This document shows positions 7,604 to 13,694 of a stretch of DNA of 20,451 nucleotides, in pieces. The stretch comes from Alphaproteobacteria bacterium UBA3760 (GTDB lineage Bacteria; Pseudomonadota; Alphaproteobacteria; Rs-D84), in assembly GCA_002371155.1 (NCBI GenBank), contig DFGC01000008.1:311-20761 (forward strand), written 5' to 3'. A model generated the notes under the pieces. It was not told the DNA's origin, ran no database searches, and saw only the letters and a program-made list of their open reading frames with translations. Within the stretch, counting starts at the first letter, position 1; every line of letters begins with the position of its first letter. The translations under genes were made by a program, and so were the position numbers.

Positions 7604-9756
7604 TTTACGTCCTTTTTGAACAGCAAACAACAATCACCATAACTGAAAAATCTGTATTTTTCGGCAACGGCATGGGCATAGGCCGCCTTCATTTCATCTA
7701 ATCCGGCAAATGCGGACACCAACATAAACAGTGTCGATTTTGGCAAATGGAAATTGGTCAGCAATATATCCACCGCCCCAAATTTATACCCCGGCGTGAT
7801 AAAAATATTTGTCGATTGACAAATCGGCATAACACGAGGAATCCCCCCCCCGCCCTGCGGGCACCCCTCCGATGAGGGGAATTCAATTTTGTTCTCGCCG
7901 TCAACAAAGTTCCCCTCCACCGGAGGGGTGGCGTGAAACGACGGGGTGGGGGTTAATGATACAATATTTTTTATCCATTGCGCAACATTACCAGGATTTT
8001 TCAAAACATCGCTTGCAGGGATATGCATCACTTTTAACCCCAAACCTTGCAAATACTCATCACGTTTTATATCATAATCTTCTTTAAAATCGTGTGTTTT
8101 ATCATCTATTTCTATAACAAAATTTATTGCTGGACAGAAAAAATCAACAATATAATTACCAATAACTTTTTGTCTATCAAAATCAAGTCCGTTTATTTGT
8201 TTACATTTTAATTCTTTCCATAATAACGCCTCTGGCAAGCTGCCAGATTTACGAAGTTCCACAGCACGTTGTTTTAAATTTGGGTTTTGTGGCAAACTGA
8301 GACATTTATCTTTTTTACTATTTACCCCCACCCCGCCCTGCGGGCACCCCTCCGAGGAGGGGAACTTTGCCACATCCAGTGTTTTTAGTGCTAACTGGTG
8401 TGCACTTTCCAATGTTCGCATAGATGTCGTTCCAACCGCAATTACACGCGTTGCATTGTTTATTATATCCGCCTGTTCGGGCGTGATACAGCACCATTCG
8501 CTGTGCATTTTATGTTCGTTCAAATTTTCGGTTTTAACCGGCATCCATGTCCCCGCGCCAACATGCAAAGTAATTTTTACAATTTTTGCACCGCGTTTTT
8601 CAATTTCACTCATCAATTCCGGTGTAAAATGCAATCCCGCCGTCGGGGCCGCCATTGACCCCATGGGGTCGGCATACACGGTTTGATAACGTTCACGGTC
8701 GGCAATTTCTTCATCGCGTTTCATATATGGCGGTAATGGCATTTTACCAACCGCATTTAACACATCGAAAACATTATCACAATCAAAGTGCAACAACAGA
8801 CCGCTTTCATCGTCTTTATCAACAACACGAATTTTCGTGCCATCGTCCATAGTCAATGTATCGCCAATGTTTATTTTATTGAATTTTTTGCACAGTCCCC
8901 ACCAATCATGGTCATTTTTGGCGGTGTGTAATGTGATTTCATGGCCGGACGCATTAAAACGCGCTGGAATCACGCGCGAATTATTAAACACAACCACATC
9001 ACCCGGACGCAGATAATCCAAAAAATCACGAATATGTTTATCAGCAAGCACCACCCCAGGTTCCCCTCCGTTGGCATAATATAATTTGACCCGATGCGTC
9101 ACATCCAACCCCGCCCTTGCGGCGGGGTCGGCAAGACAATGTGCAACATTTGTCGAGCCGGGGGCGGGTACAAATTGTTCTTTGAATTTTGCAAGTCGTT
9201 TTTCAAAAGAGTCATTATTCAACACATCAATTATTATATCCAAACACCCGGCAACATTTTCTAAAATATCCCAATTCCAAAATCGTATTACATTAAATCC
9301 AGATTGATTCAGATATTGCGTTCTTGTTTCGTCTTTCTTGTTTTCAATGTGTTGACTGCCATCAACCTCTATTATCAGTTTTTTTTCTAAACACACGAAA
9401 TCAGCAATATATTTATTATCAATAACATACTGACGACGAAACTGAACACCCAATTGTTTATTATTTATACAATACCATAATTTTTTTTCTGCGTCAGTCA
9501 TATTTTTTCGCATATTTGACGCTAACTCTTTAATATTTCCACTTCGATATTGATGATGAATTTCGTTATTAACCCGCCCCCGCATCGCATTGCACGATTG
9601 TGCATGCTCTGCGACCCCGCCGCAAGGGCGGGGTTGAATATTTGCGGTGCCATGTGGCACAACCACCAACATACGCGACGCATCGCGACGCGCCAATGGG
9701 TGCGACGCAATCAGTTCAGTTGGCAATTCAAAATCAAAATCCGATGTATGCAGCAT
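7600..9756 (-). CDS. queA: QueA (SAM:tRNA ribosyltransferase-isomerase) with two in-frame DUF559 insertions
   Basis: QueA transfers and isomerises ribose from S-adenosylmethionine onto preQ1-tRNA to give epoxyqueuosine. The start overlaps the era stop (TAATG); a longer frame to 9858 lies inside era. The product is 718 residues against about 340-360. QueA blocks are intact: MLHTSDFDFELPTELIASHP; DYLRPGDVVVFNNSRVIPAR; MPLPPYM; AAPTAGLHFT; LHVGAGTWMPVKTENL...HKMHSEW; VGTTSMRTLESAH; and FITPGYKFGAVDILLTNFHL to SYGD. Between SRMLVVV and the DYLRPGD block, residues about 41-217 are insertion 1. Between TLESAH and FITPGY, residues about 462-617 are insertion 2 plus a solo repeat (about 625-638). Each insertion carries a DUF559 nuclease-like domain and sits where ordinary QueA has a short loop. 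Activity of the composite protein is unknown. Confidence 0.93.
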   Translation of the reverse strand: MLHTSDFDFELPTELIASHPLARRDASRMLVVVPHGTANIQPRPCGGVAEHAQSCNAMRGRVNNEIHHQYRSGNIKELASNMRKNMTDAEKKLWYCINNKQLGVQFRRQYVIDNKYIADFVCLEKKLIIEVDGSQHIENKKDETRTQYLNQSGFNVIRFWNWDILENVAGCLDIIIDVLNNDSFEKRLAKFKEQFVPAPGSTNVAHCLADPAARAGLDVTHRVKLYYANGGEPGVVLADKHIRDFLDYLRPGDVVVFNNSRVIPARFNASGHEITLHTAKNDHDWWGLCKKFNKINIGDTLTMDDGTKIRVVDKDDESGLLLHFDCDNVFDVLNAVGKMPLPPYMKRDEEIADRERYQTVYADPMGSMAAPTAGLHFTPELMSEIEKRGAKIVKITLHVGAGTWMPVKTENLNEHKMHSEWCCITPEQADIINNATRVIAVGTTSMRTLESAHQLALKTLDVAKFPSSEGCPQGGVGVNSKKDKCLSLPQNPNLKQRAVELRKSGSLPEALLWKELKCKQINGLDFDRQKVIGNYIVDFFCPAINFVIEIDDKTHDFKEDYDIKRDEYLQGLGLKVMHIPASDVLKNPGNVAQWIKNIVSLTPTPSFHATPPVEGNFVDGENKIEFPSSEGCPQGGGGIPRVMPICQSTNIFITPGYKFGAVDILLTNFHLPKSTLFMLVSAFAGLDEMKAAYAHAVAEKYRFFSYGDCCLLFKKDVK
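7843..7882 (-). repeat. Solo in-frame palindromic repeat in queA
   Basis: On the minus strand this reads GAATTCCCCTC...GAGGGGTGCCCGCAGGG...GGGG, a direct copy of the terminal repeat at 8321-8369. Both are read in the same frame, giving FPSSEGCPQGG twice. It lies 22 nt beyond the right end of insertion 2 and has no inverted partner of its own, so it is probably a separate solo insertion or a remnant. Confidence 0.75.
7905..7957 (+). repeat. Terminal inverted repeat, element 2, low-coordinate end
   Basis: CAAAGTTCCCCTCC-ACC-GGAGGGGTGGC, a spacer GTGAAACGA, then CGGGGTGGGGGTTAAT. It contains its own palindrome CCCCTCC/GGAGGGG. It is the inverted counterpart of 8321-8369 and closely resembles the intergenic copy at 93-131. 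Confidence 0.85.
8321..8369 (-). repeat. Terminal inverted repeat, element 2, high-coordinate end
   Basis: On the minus strand: CAAAGTTCCCCTCC-TC-GGAGGGGTGCC, then CGCAGGG, CGGGGTGGGGGTAAA. The first 14 and the final 12 or so bases match the other end; the middle diverges. It is also a direct match to the solo repeat at 7843-7882. Confidence 0.85.
9047..9070. repeat. Possible repeat remnant in queA next to element 1
   Basis: GCACCACCCC-AGG-TTCCCCTCCG uses the same words as the element 2 ends but lacks the middle. It encodes the non-QueA-like NGGEPGVVLA just before the DYLRPGD block. It could be a collapsed solo repeat. Confidence 0.35.
9107..9170 (+). repeat. Terminal inverted repeat, element 1, low-coordinate end
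   Basis: AACCCCGCC-CTTGC-GGCGGGGTCG, then GCAAGACAATGTGCAAC, ending CGGGGGCGGGTA. The CCCCGCC/GGCGGGG palindrome can form a hairpin by itself. It is the inverted partner of 9571-9635. Confidence 0.85.
9571..9635 (-). repeat. Terminal inverted repeat, element 1, high-coordinate end
   Basis: On the minus strand it starts AACCCCGCC-CTTGC-GGCGGGGTCG, identical to the other end for 24 nt. It then continues CAGAGCATGCACAA with gaps and mismatches and ends GGGGGCGGGTT. Confidence 0.85.
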
Positions 9757-10661
9757 TATTTCTTGAACTCTAATCCTTGGTCGGTATAGTTTTCCGCCAT
9801 TTCTTCCCAATTTTCTTCGACCCGCACAAATAAATGCAATCGCGCATTTACCCCCCATTGGTCTTGGATATCATGTCGCGCATCGGTGCCAATTTTCTTT
9901 AATTGTTCGCCACCACGACCGATTACTATTTTTTTATGCGCATCATTTGCGACAACTATTTTTTGATATATATCCAAAACACCGTCCGCATCCACATCAA
10001 CCCGTTCGGTCACGACATTGATATGATATGGTAATTCTTGGTGAATATATTTATAAATCTTTTCACGGGTCAATTCCGCCAAATACAGATTATCCGGCAC
10101 ATCCACCGCGTCCGCCGCATCAAACAAATATGGGGATTCGGGCATAACCGCCGCCAACGCGTTTAACATTTCATTTATACCGTCATTTTTCAATGCAGAA
10201 ATCATAAATATTTCGCTAAAATCCGCCATATTGGACAATTCCGCCACCATAGGCAACAATTTATCCTTGCGAACGGCATCAACCTTGTTCAATGCCACAA
10301 ACAGGTTTTTATGATTTTTTATTTTATCGACCAATCCGCGAATTGTGTCGGTTATGCCATGCGTCGCATCAACCACCAACAACACCGCATCCGCATCAGA
10401 AAACGCGTCCATCGCCGCCCCAACCATGGCGCGATCCAACCGGCGTTTCGGGCGAAACACCCCCGGCGTATCGACAAAAATCAATTGACGCGCCCCCACC
10501 ATTTTCACCGCGCGCAGGTTTGTTCGCGTTGTTTGCACCTTGTGCGAAACGATTGAAACCTTGCGCCCCATGATTTGGTTGACCAGTGTGCTTTTGCCGG
10601 CATTTGTCGGTCCCAAAATTGCAATAAATCCAGAATAAGTCTTTGTCATACCAAAAACCAT
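9756..10661 (-). CDS. era: GTPase Era, 16S rRNA maturation/30S assembly
   Basis: Era binds the 3' end of 16S rRNA and couples GTP hydrolysis to 30S subunit maturation. At 301 residues it is normal length. G motifs: G1 GPTNAGKS (17-24), G2 around TTRTN, G3 DTPG (64-67), G4 NKVD (125-128), G5 SALK (155-158). A C-terminal KH domain has VIGRGGE (GxxG loop) and ends FVRVEENWEE. I chose the ATG at 10661, preceded by GGAAATG purines; an ATG 4 codons further in is possible, and the longer frame to 10757 adds a Cys-rich tail with no support. Its stop overlaps the queA start (TAATG), making it the first gene of the minus-strand operon. It is divergent from the deaminase gene. Confidence 0.96.
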   Translation of the reverse strand: MVFGMTKTYSGFIAILGPTNAGKSTLVNQIMGRKVSIVSHKVQTTRTNLRAVKMVGARQLIFVDTPGVFRPKRRLDRAMVGAAMDAFSDADAVLLVVDATHGITDTIRGLVDKIKNHKNLFVALNKVDAVRKDKLLPMVAELSNMADFSEIFMISALKNDGINEMLNALAAVMPESPYLFDAADAVDVPDNLYLAELTREKIYKYIHQELPYHINVVTERVDVDADGVLDIYQKIVVANDAHKKIVIGRGGEQLKKIGTDARHDIQDQWGVNARLHLFVRVEENWEEMAENYTDQGLEFKK

Positions 10662-10692
10662 AGCACACCATTTCCAAAAGTGAATAAAAATC

Positions 10693-10721
10693 TTGAAAAA
10701 ATAATATTTTGTGGCAATATT
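10693..10721 (+). promoter_or_regulatory. Probable promoter of the dCMP deaminase gene
   Basis: -35 TTGAAA (10693-10698), a 17-nt spacer, -10 AATATT (10716-10721). The -35 is near consensus, the -10 moderate. The leader to the ATG at 10757 would be about 28 nt with AAAGGA at 10742-10747. Confidence 0.55.
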
Positions 10722-10756
10722 CGACCGAGAGAGAACAACACAAAGGACACAACACA

Positions 10757-11290
10757 ATGTCGAACCCTTTCACATTTGATGATAAGTGGAATATCAGATT
10801 TATGCAACAGGCGCAAATAATTTCTACGTGGTCCAAAGACCCCAGTACGCGCGTTGGTTGTATCATCGTTTCCCCAGAACGATTTGTTTTATCCGAAGGT
10901 TATAATGGATTTCCACATGGCATTGCCGATACATATGAAAGATTACACGACCGGGATTTAAAATATCCACGCGTCGTGCATGCCGAAGCAAATGCTGTTA
11001 TTAACGCAGGTCGAAATGGCGCAAAAATTGATGGTGGAATTTTGTTTGTGACAGCACCACCGTGCTATGATTGTGCAAAAATGATTATCCAGGCAGGCAT
11101 TCATGAAATCTTGTATATTAATTTAGATAACAGCAAAAAAAATGTTCCAGGTTGGCGCGAAAAGTTGGCTATTTCTTTTGATATGTTCAACGAGGTCGGT
11201 ATACCGAACAAAGCAATTTCAAAAAAATACTTGTTCACCAAGGCCCAGTTGGACGCAATCAGAAACAAACAAATGATGAATACAAAATAA
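10757..11290 (+). CDS. dCMP/deoxycytidylate deaminase family protein
   Basis: A zinc-dependent deaminase, most likely converting dCMP to dUMP for thymidylate synthesis. The product has 177 residues. The zinc and catalytic set is HAE (H75, E77) with PPCYDC (C103, C106). GYNGFPHG (49-55) is the substrate loop typical of dCMP deaminases and ComEB proteins, and C35 lies in RVGCIIVSP. The ATG at 10757 is preceded by AAAGGA; the frame could extend upstream to 10709, but that would run into the promoter. It is a single-gene unit, divergent from era and ended by a hairpin terminator shared with bamD. Assignment to dCMP rather than another nucleotide rests on the GYNG loop and is likely, not certain. 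Confidence 0.9.
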   Translation: MSNPFTFDDKWNIRFMQQAQIISTWSKDPSTRVGCIIVSPERFVLSEGYNGFPHGIADTYERLHDRDLKYPRVVHAEANAVINAGRNGAKIDGGILFVTAPPCYDCAKMIIQAGIHEILYINLDNSKKNVPGWREKLAISFDMFNEVGIPNKAISKKYLFTKAQLDAIRNKQMMNTK

Positions 11291-11316
11291 AAAACGCCCG
11301 ATTGGGCGATTTTTTT
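11291..11316. terminator. Bidirectional terminator between the deaminase gene and bamD
   Basis: AAAAA, CGCCC-GATT-GGGCG (11295-11308), then A and seven T residues. It directly follows the deaminase stop and abuts the bamD stop codon (11315-11317), serving both convergent genes. Confidence 0.8.
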
Positions 11317-12037
11317 ATTCATCCAACTTTTTTGTCCATTGGTTATCTGGGAAATTTTTACGCAACATGTCGGCATATCCGGCGGCCTGTTCGGGCAACC
11401 CAATCGCGGTATAGCATTGTGTTAAACGATACAGGGCCTCGGGCACCATGACGGTATCATTTGCCCCAGACACAATCGATTGAAAATGTGTTATTGCCGA
11501 TGTCCAATTTTCGCGCCGCATATCGGTTCGTGCCGCATACATAACCTTGCCCGCGATATAGTTTTTCAATATATTGATTTTATTTTCGGCATTTTTCGCG
11601 TATTCAGACGATGGGAACCTGTCGCGTAATTGTTCAAATTGTTGCAACGCATACACCGACATTCCCGGTTCACGCCGAACATCGCTGACCTGGCGATAAT
11701 AGCACATCCCGCGCAGGTATAAAACATATGGCGCGTCCCTGTGTCCGGGGTGAAAACGCAAAAATCTGTCTGTTGCAATCAATGCGCCCGAAAAATCATC
11801 ATCCATATATTTCGAATATGCCGCCATAACCAGCGCATCCGGTGCAAACGCATCGGTTGCGTGTTCAGATTCCGCCGCCATAAATAATTCGCCTGCATCG
11901 GCATAATTACCGTCATTTAATTCATCATATGCCGCCGCATAGATTTCGACCATAGACCGTTCTTCGGGTTCAACCCGCCCCCCGGCACACCCCGCAAACA
12001 ATCCACAGACACCAATCAATATAATAAATTTTTTCAT
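11315..12037 (-). CDS. bamD: Outer membrane assembly lipoprotein BamD
   Basis: BamD is the essential TPR lipoprotein of the BAM complex, which inserts beta-barrel proteins into the outer membrane. The product has 240 residues, close to the family length. A lipoprotein signal with lipobox LFAGC places the acylated Cys at about residue 17. The mature part is TPR-like helical pairs, e.g. YAAAYDELNDGNYADAGELF, then the family-typical PGHRDAPYVLYLRGMCYYRQV followed by ALQQFEQLRDRFPSSEYA. The start has AAGGAA upstream. It is divergent from murJ and its promoter lies in the 83-nt shared gap. bamE of the same complex is encoded about 6 kb away. Confidence 0.93.
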   Translation of the reverse strand: MKKFIILIGVCGLFAGCAGGRVEPEERSMVEIYAAAYDELNDGNYADAGELFMAAESEHATDAFAPDALVMAAYSKYMDDDFSGALIATDRFLRFHPGHRDAPYVLYLRGMCYYRQVSDVRREPGMSVYALQQFEQLRDRFPSSEYAKNAENKINILKNYIAGKVMYAARTDMRRENWTSAITHFQSIVSGANDTVMVPEALYRLTQCYTAIGLPEQAAGYADMLRKNFPDNQWTKKLDE

Positions 12038-12039
12038 GC

Positions 12040-12069
12040 TTGAAATTCCTTATGCATACACATTATAAT
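12040..12069 (+). promoter_or_regulatory. Promoter of murJ, overlapping the bamD -10
   Basis: -35 TTGAAA (12040-12045), an 18-nt spacer, -10 TATAAT (12064-12069). The -10 is part of the symmetric octamer ATTATAAT (12062-12069), so the opposite strand also reads TATAAT at 12067-12062, placed about 25 nt from the bamD start. bamD lacks a good -35. The two genes probably share this core. Confidence 0.65.
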
Positions 12070-12120
12070 ATATTCGTTAAAAATAAAAGAAATTTTTTAT
12101 ATAAAATAAAGGCAATTATT

Positions 12121-13581
12121 ATGAAACTGGGGCGGAATATTTTCGGGGTTGGTGCAATGACCGGTATCAGTCGTATATTTGGTTTTGTGCGCGACATGCT
12201 GATTGCACGTGTATTGGGCGCGGGACGCCTGTCCGATATATTCTTGGCGGCATTCAAATTACCAAACCTGTTTCGCGACCTGCTGGGCGAAGGTGCCCTG
12301 TCCGCGATATTTATCCCGATGTTCGCCGATTCCAAACACGACAAGAATTTTGCCAACAATGTATTTTCCTGGCTGGTCGTGGTGTTATTGGGCATAACGA
12401 TTATATTTGAAATATTTATGCCGGCATTTATTACAATTTTGGCACCCGGATTCAGTGATGACCCCGGGAAACTGGAAATGACGGTTGTTATTTCACGCAT
12501 TATGTTCTGGTATGTTATATTTATTTGCAGTGCCGCATTTTTATCTGCCATATTAAACGCATTTTCACGATTTATATTGGCGGCATTTATGCCAGTGATG
12601 TTAAACATCATGCTGATATGTGCATTATTGATGTCTGCATGGTTTGCCCCAACAACGATTTTATACATCATGGCGGCAACGGTTGTGGCATCGGGTATTA
12701 TCCAGTGTGCGGTTTTATGGGCGCGTATTCGCCGTGGCAATTTTGGTCTGCGTTTAATAGTCCCCAAATGGAACGGGAAAATAAAATCTATGCTGAAACG
12801 ATTTGGGGTGAGTTTAATTGGCAGCGGTTTTTACCAAATCACCATCGTCGTTGGCACATTGGTCGCCAGTTTCCAATCTGGGGCGGTATCATGGTTATAT
12901 TATGCCGACAGAATTGTTCAATTACCATTTGCCATGATTGGTTTGGCGGTTGGAACGGTTTTGATGTCTTCGATTTCTAATGCTATTTCCGAAAAAAATA
13001 TGCGCAGTGTTTATATCCAACAAAATTCATCGTTGCGTCGTTCACTGATGTTGATTATACCATGCGTTATTGGGCTGTTCGTATTGGCAGAACCCATTAT
13101 AAAAAACCTGTTTCAATATGGCGCATGGACATCCGAATCAACACACGCGGTGGCGGTGGCAATTATGATTCAATGCATGGTTTTACCCGCCATGTTGACC
13201 AGCCAGATTTACAGCAAAACACTCTATGCATCCATGGACGTTAAAACGCCTGTTAAAACCAGTATAATTTCATTGGGTGTTGCAACGGTATTATATGTCG
13301 GTCTGTTCTATCATTTGGGATATTTGGCAATACCGGTTGGTGTTGTGATATCGGGGTATGTAAAAAATATACTGTTGGCACGCGCATGCAAAAAACGCGG
13401 TCTGATAAAATTAGATGGCAAAACAATCCGTTGCGGTATCGGATTTACGATTTTGTCTTGCTTACTGGGGGTTGGATTATGGTTTGCACCAATTGACGGA
13501 TTGCTATCGATGTGCATTGCAATCGCTGTGTTTGGAATACTGTATTTACCGGTGGCATACATAATCGATAAAAAGGCATAA
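12121..13581 (+). CDS. murJ: Lipid II flippase MurJ
   Basis: MurJ moves the peptidoglycan precursor lipid II across the inner membrane. The product has 486 residues with about 14 hydrophobic segments. The N-terminus GVGAMTGISRIFGFVRDMLIARVLGAG and the following FKLPNLFRDLLGEGALSAIFIP are the MviN/MurJ signature. YYADRIVQLPFAMIGLAVGTVLMSSIS and SQIYSKTLYASMD are also family-typical. The start is the ATG with AAGG upstream; the frame extends back to 12040 through AT-rich sequence overlapping the promoter, which I reject. It forms its own unit; the hairpin at 13636-13665 may serve as its 3' end. It lies next to bamD and rlpA in an envelope-biogenesis cluster. Confidence 0.96.
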   Translation: MKLGRNIFGVGAMTGISRIFGFVRDMLIARVLGAGRLSDIFLAAFKLPNLFRDLLGEGALSAIFIPMFADSKHDKNFANNVFSWLVVVLLGITIIFEIFMPAFITILAPGFSDDPGKLEMTVVISRIMFWYVIFICSAAFLSAILNAFSRFILAAFMPVMLNIMLICALLMSAWFAPTTILYIMAATVVASGIIQCAVLWARIRRGNFGLRLIVPKWNGKIKSMLKRFGVSLIGSGFYQITIVVGTLVASFQSGAVSWLYYADRIVQLPFAMIGLAVGTVLMSSISNAISEKNMRSVYIQQNSSLRRSLMLIIPCVIGLFVLAEPIIKNLFQYGAWTSESTHAVAVAIMIQCMVLPAMLTSQIYSKTLYASMDVKTPVKTSIISLGVATVLYVGLFYHLGYLAIPVGVVISGYVKNILLARACKKRGLIKLDGKTIRCGIGFTILSCLLGVGLWFAPIDGLLSMCIAIAVFGILYLPVAYIIDKKA

Positions 13582-13590
13582 ATAAAAAAG

Positions 13591-13619
13591 TTGAAACCGC
13601 CTTTGATTTATGATAAAAT
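13591..13619 (+). promoter_or_regulatory. Probable sigma-70 promoter of rlpA
   Basis: -35 TTGAAA (13591-13596), 17 nt, -10 TAAAAT (13614-13619), with TGA just before the -10 (extended form). It predicts a leader of about 70 nt containing a hairpin. Confidence 0.72.
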
Positions 13620-13635
13620 ACATCACGAGAATGTA

Positions 13636-13665
13636 GGGAGTTCCCAAATTATCTATTAAACTCCC
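13636..13665 (+). promoter_or_regulatory. Hairpin in the rlpA leader
   Basis: GGGAGTT (13636-13642) pairs with AACTCCC (13659-13665) across 16 nt and is followed by TTTT. It could end murJ read-through, stabilise the rlpA message or attenuate it. The T run is short, so terminator strength is doubtful. Confidence 0.45.
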
Positions 13666-13694
13666 TTTTAACACATGCTTGAAAAGGAGAAACT

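Larger units (their letters stand above)
7905..8369 (-). mobile_element. DUF559 element 2 inside queA, 465 bp with terminal inverted repeats
   Basis: The ends are inverted repeats of about 50 nt (7905-7957 and 8321-8369). Both begin CAAAGTTCCCCTCC, then GGAGGGGTG, and end CGGGGTGGGGGT plus AA. The span is 465 bp, exactly 155 codons, so precise loss would leave queA in frame (...TLDV-VDGENK...). The cargo (queA residues about 492-600) is a DUF559 domain: LPEALLWKEL, F-D-R-Q (526-529), YIVDFFC (D538) and VIEIDDKTH (E549, D551, H555). These fit the PD-(D/E)XK Vsr-like fold; activity is unproven. No transposase is present. The cargo shares little beyond the motifs with element 1, so the two are not a recent tandem copy. 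Confidence 0.8.
9107..9635 (-). mobile_element. DUF559 element 1 inside queA with terminal inverted repeats
   Basis: Inverted repeats of about 65 nt (9107-9170 and 9571-9635) share a perfect 24-nt outer part and a conserved inner GGGGGCGGGT. Between them is an AT-rich coding cargo, read in the queA frame as residues about 74-178. It matches DUF559: MRKNMTDAEKKLW (82-94), FRRQ (106-109), YIADFVC (D119), IIEVDGSQH (E130, D132, H136), then D-x-x-R and VIRFWN. The putative PD-(D/E)XK residues look intact. There is no stop in the cargo or either repeat, so ribosomes read straight through. No clear target duplication flanks it. It has no obvious ribosome binding site of its own. Confidence 0.8.

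Noticed and set aside
7843..8369. CRISPR-like direct repeats (the two FPSSEGCPQGG copies)
   Set aside because: There are only two direct copies about 440 nt apart, with a coding cargo and an inverted third copy. There is no regular spacing and no cas gene.
9086..9307. Plus-strand open frame through the repeat of element 1
   Set aside because: It is the antisense of the DUF559 cargo and terminal repeat. It has no ribosome binding site and no family signature.
9107..9635. Intein in QueA
   Set aside because: No Cys/Ser at the upstream junction, no His-Asn before a Cys/Ser/Thr at the downstream junction, and no Hint blocks. The nuclease type is also not LAGLIDADG.
9757..9858. Longer N-terminus for queA (extra residues before MLHTSDF)
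   Set aside because: It lies entirely inside era in another frame. MLHTSDFDF is the normal QueA start and overlaps the era stop as TAATG.
10709..10756. Extended N-terminus of the dCMP deaminase
   Set aside because: It would begin within the predicted promoter. AAAGGA precedes the ATG at 10757, and MSNPFTFDDKW is a normal start for the family.
12040..12120. Extended N-terminus of MurJ
   Set aside because: The sequence overlaps the murJ promoter and is AT-rich, while the MurJ signature starts right after the ATG at 12121.
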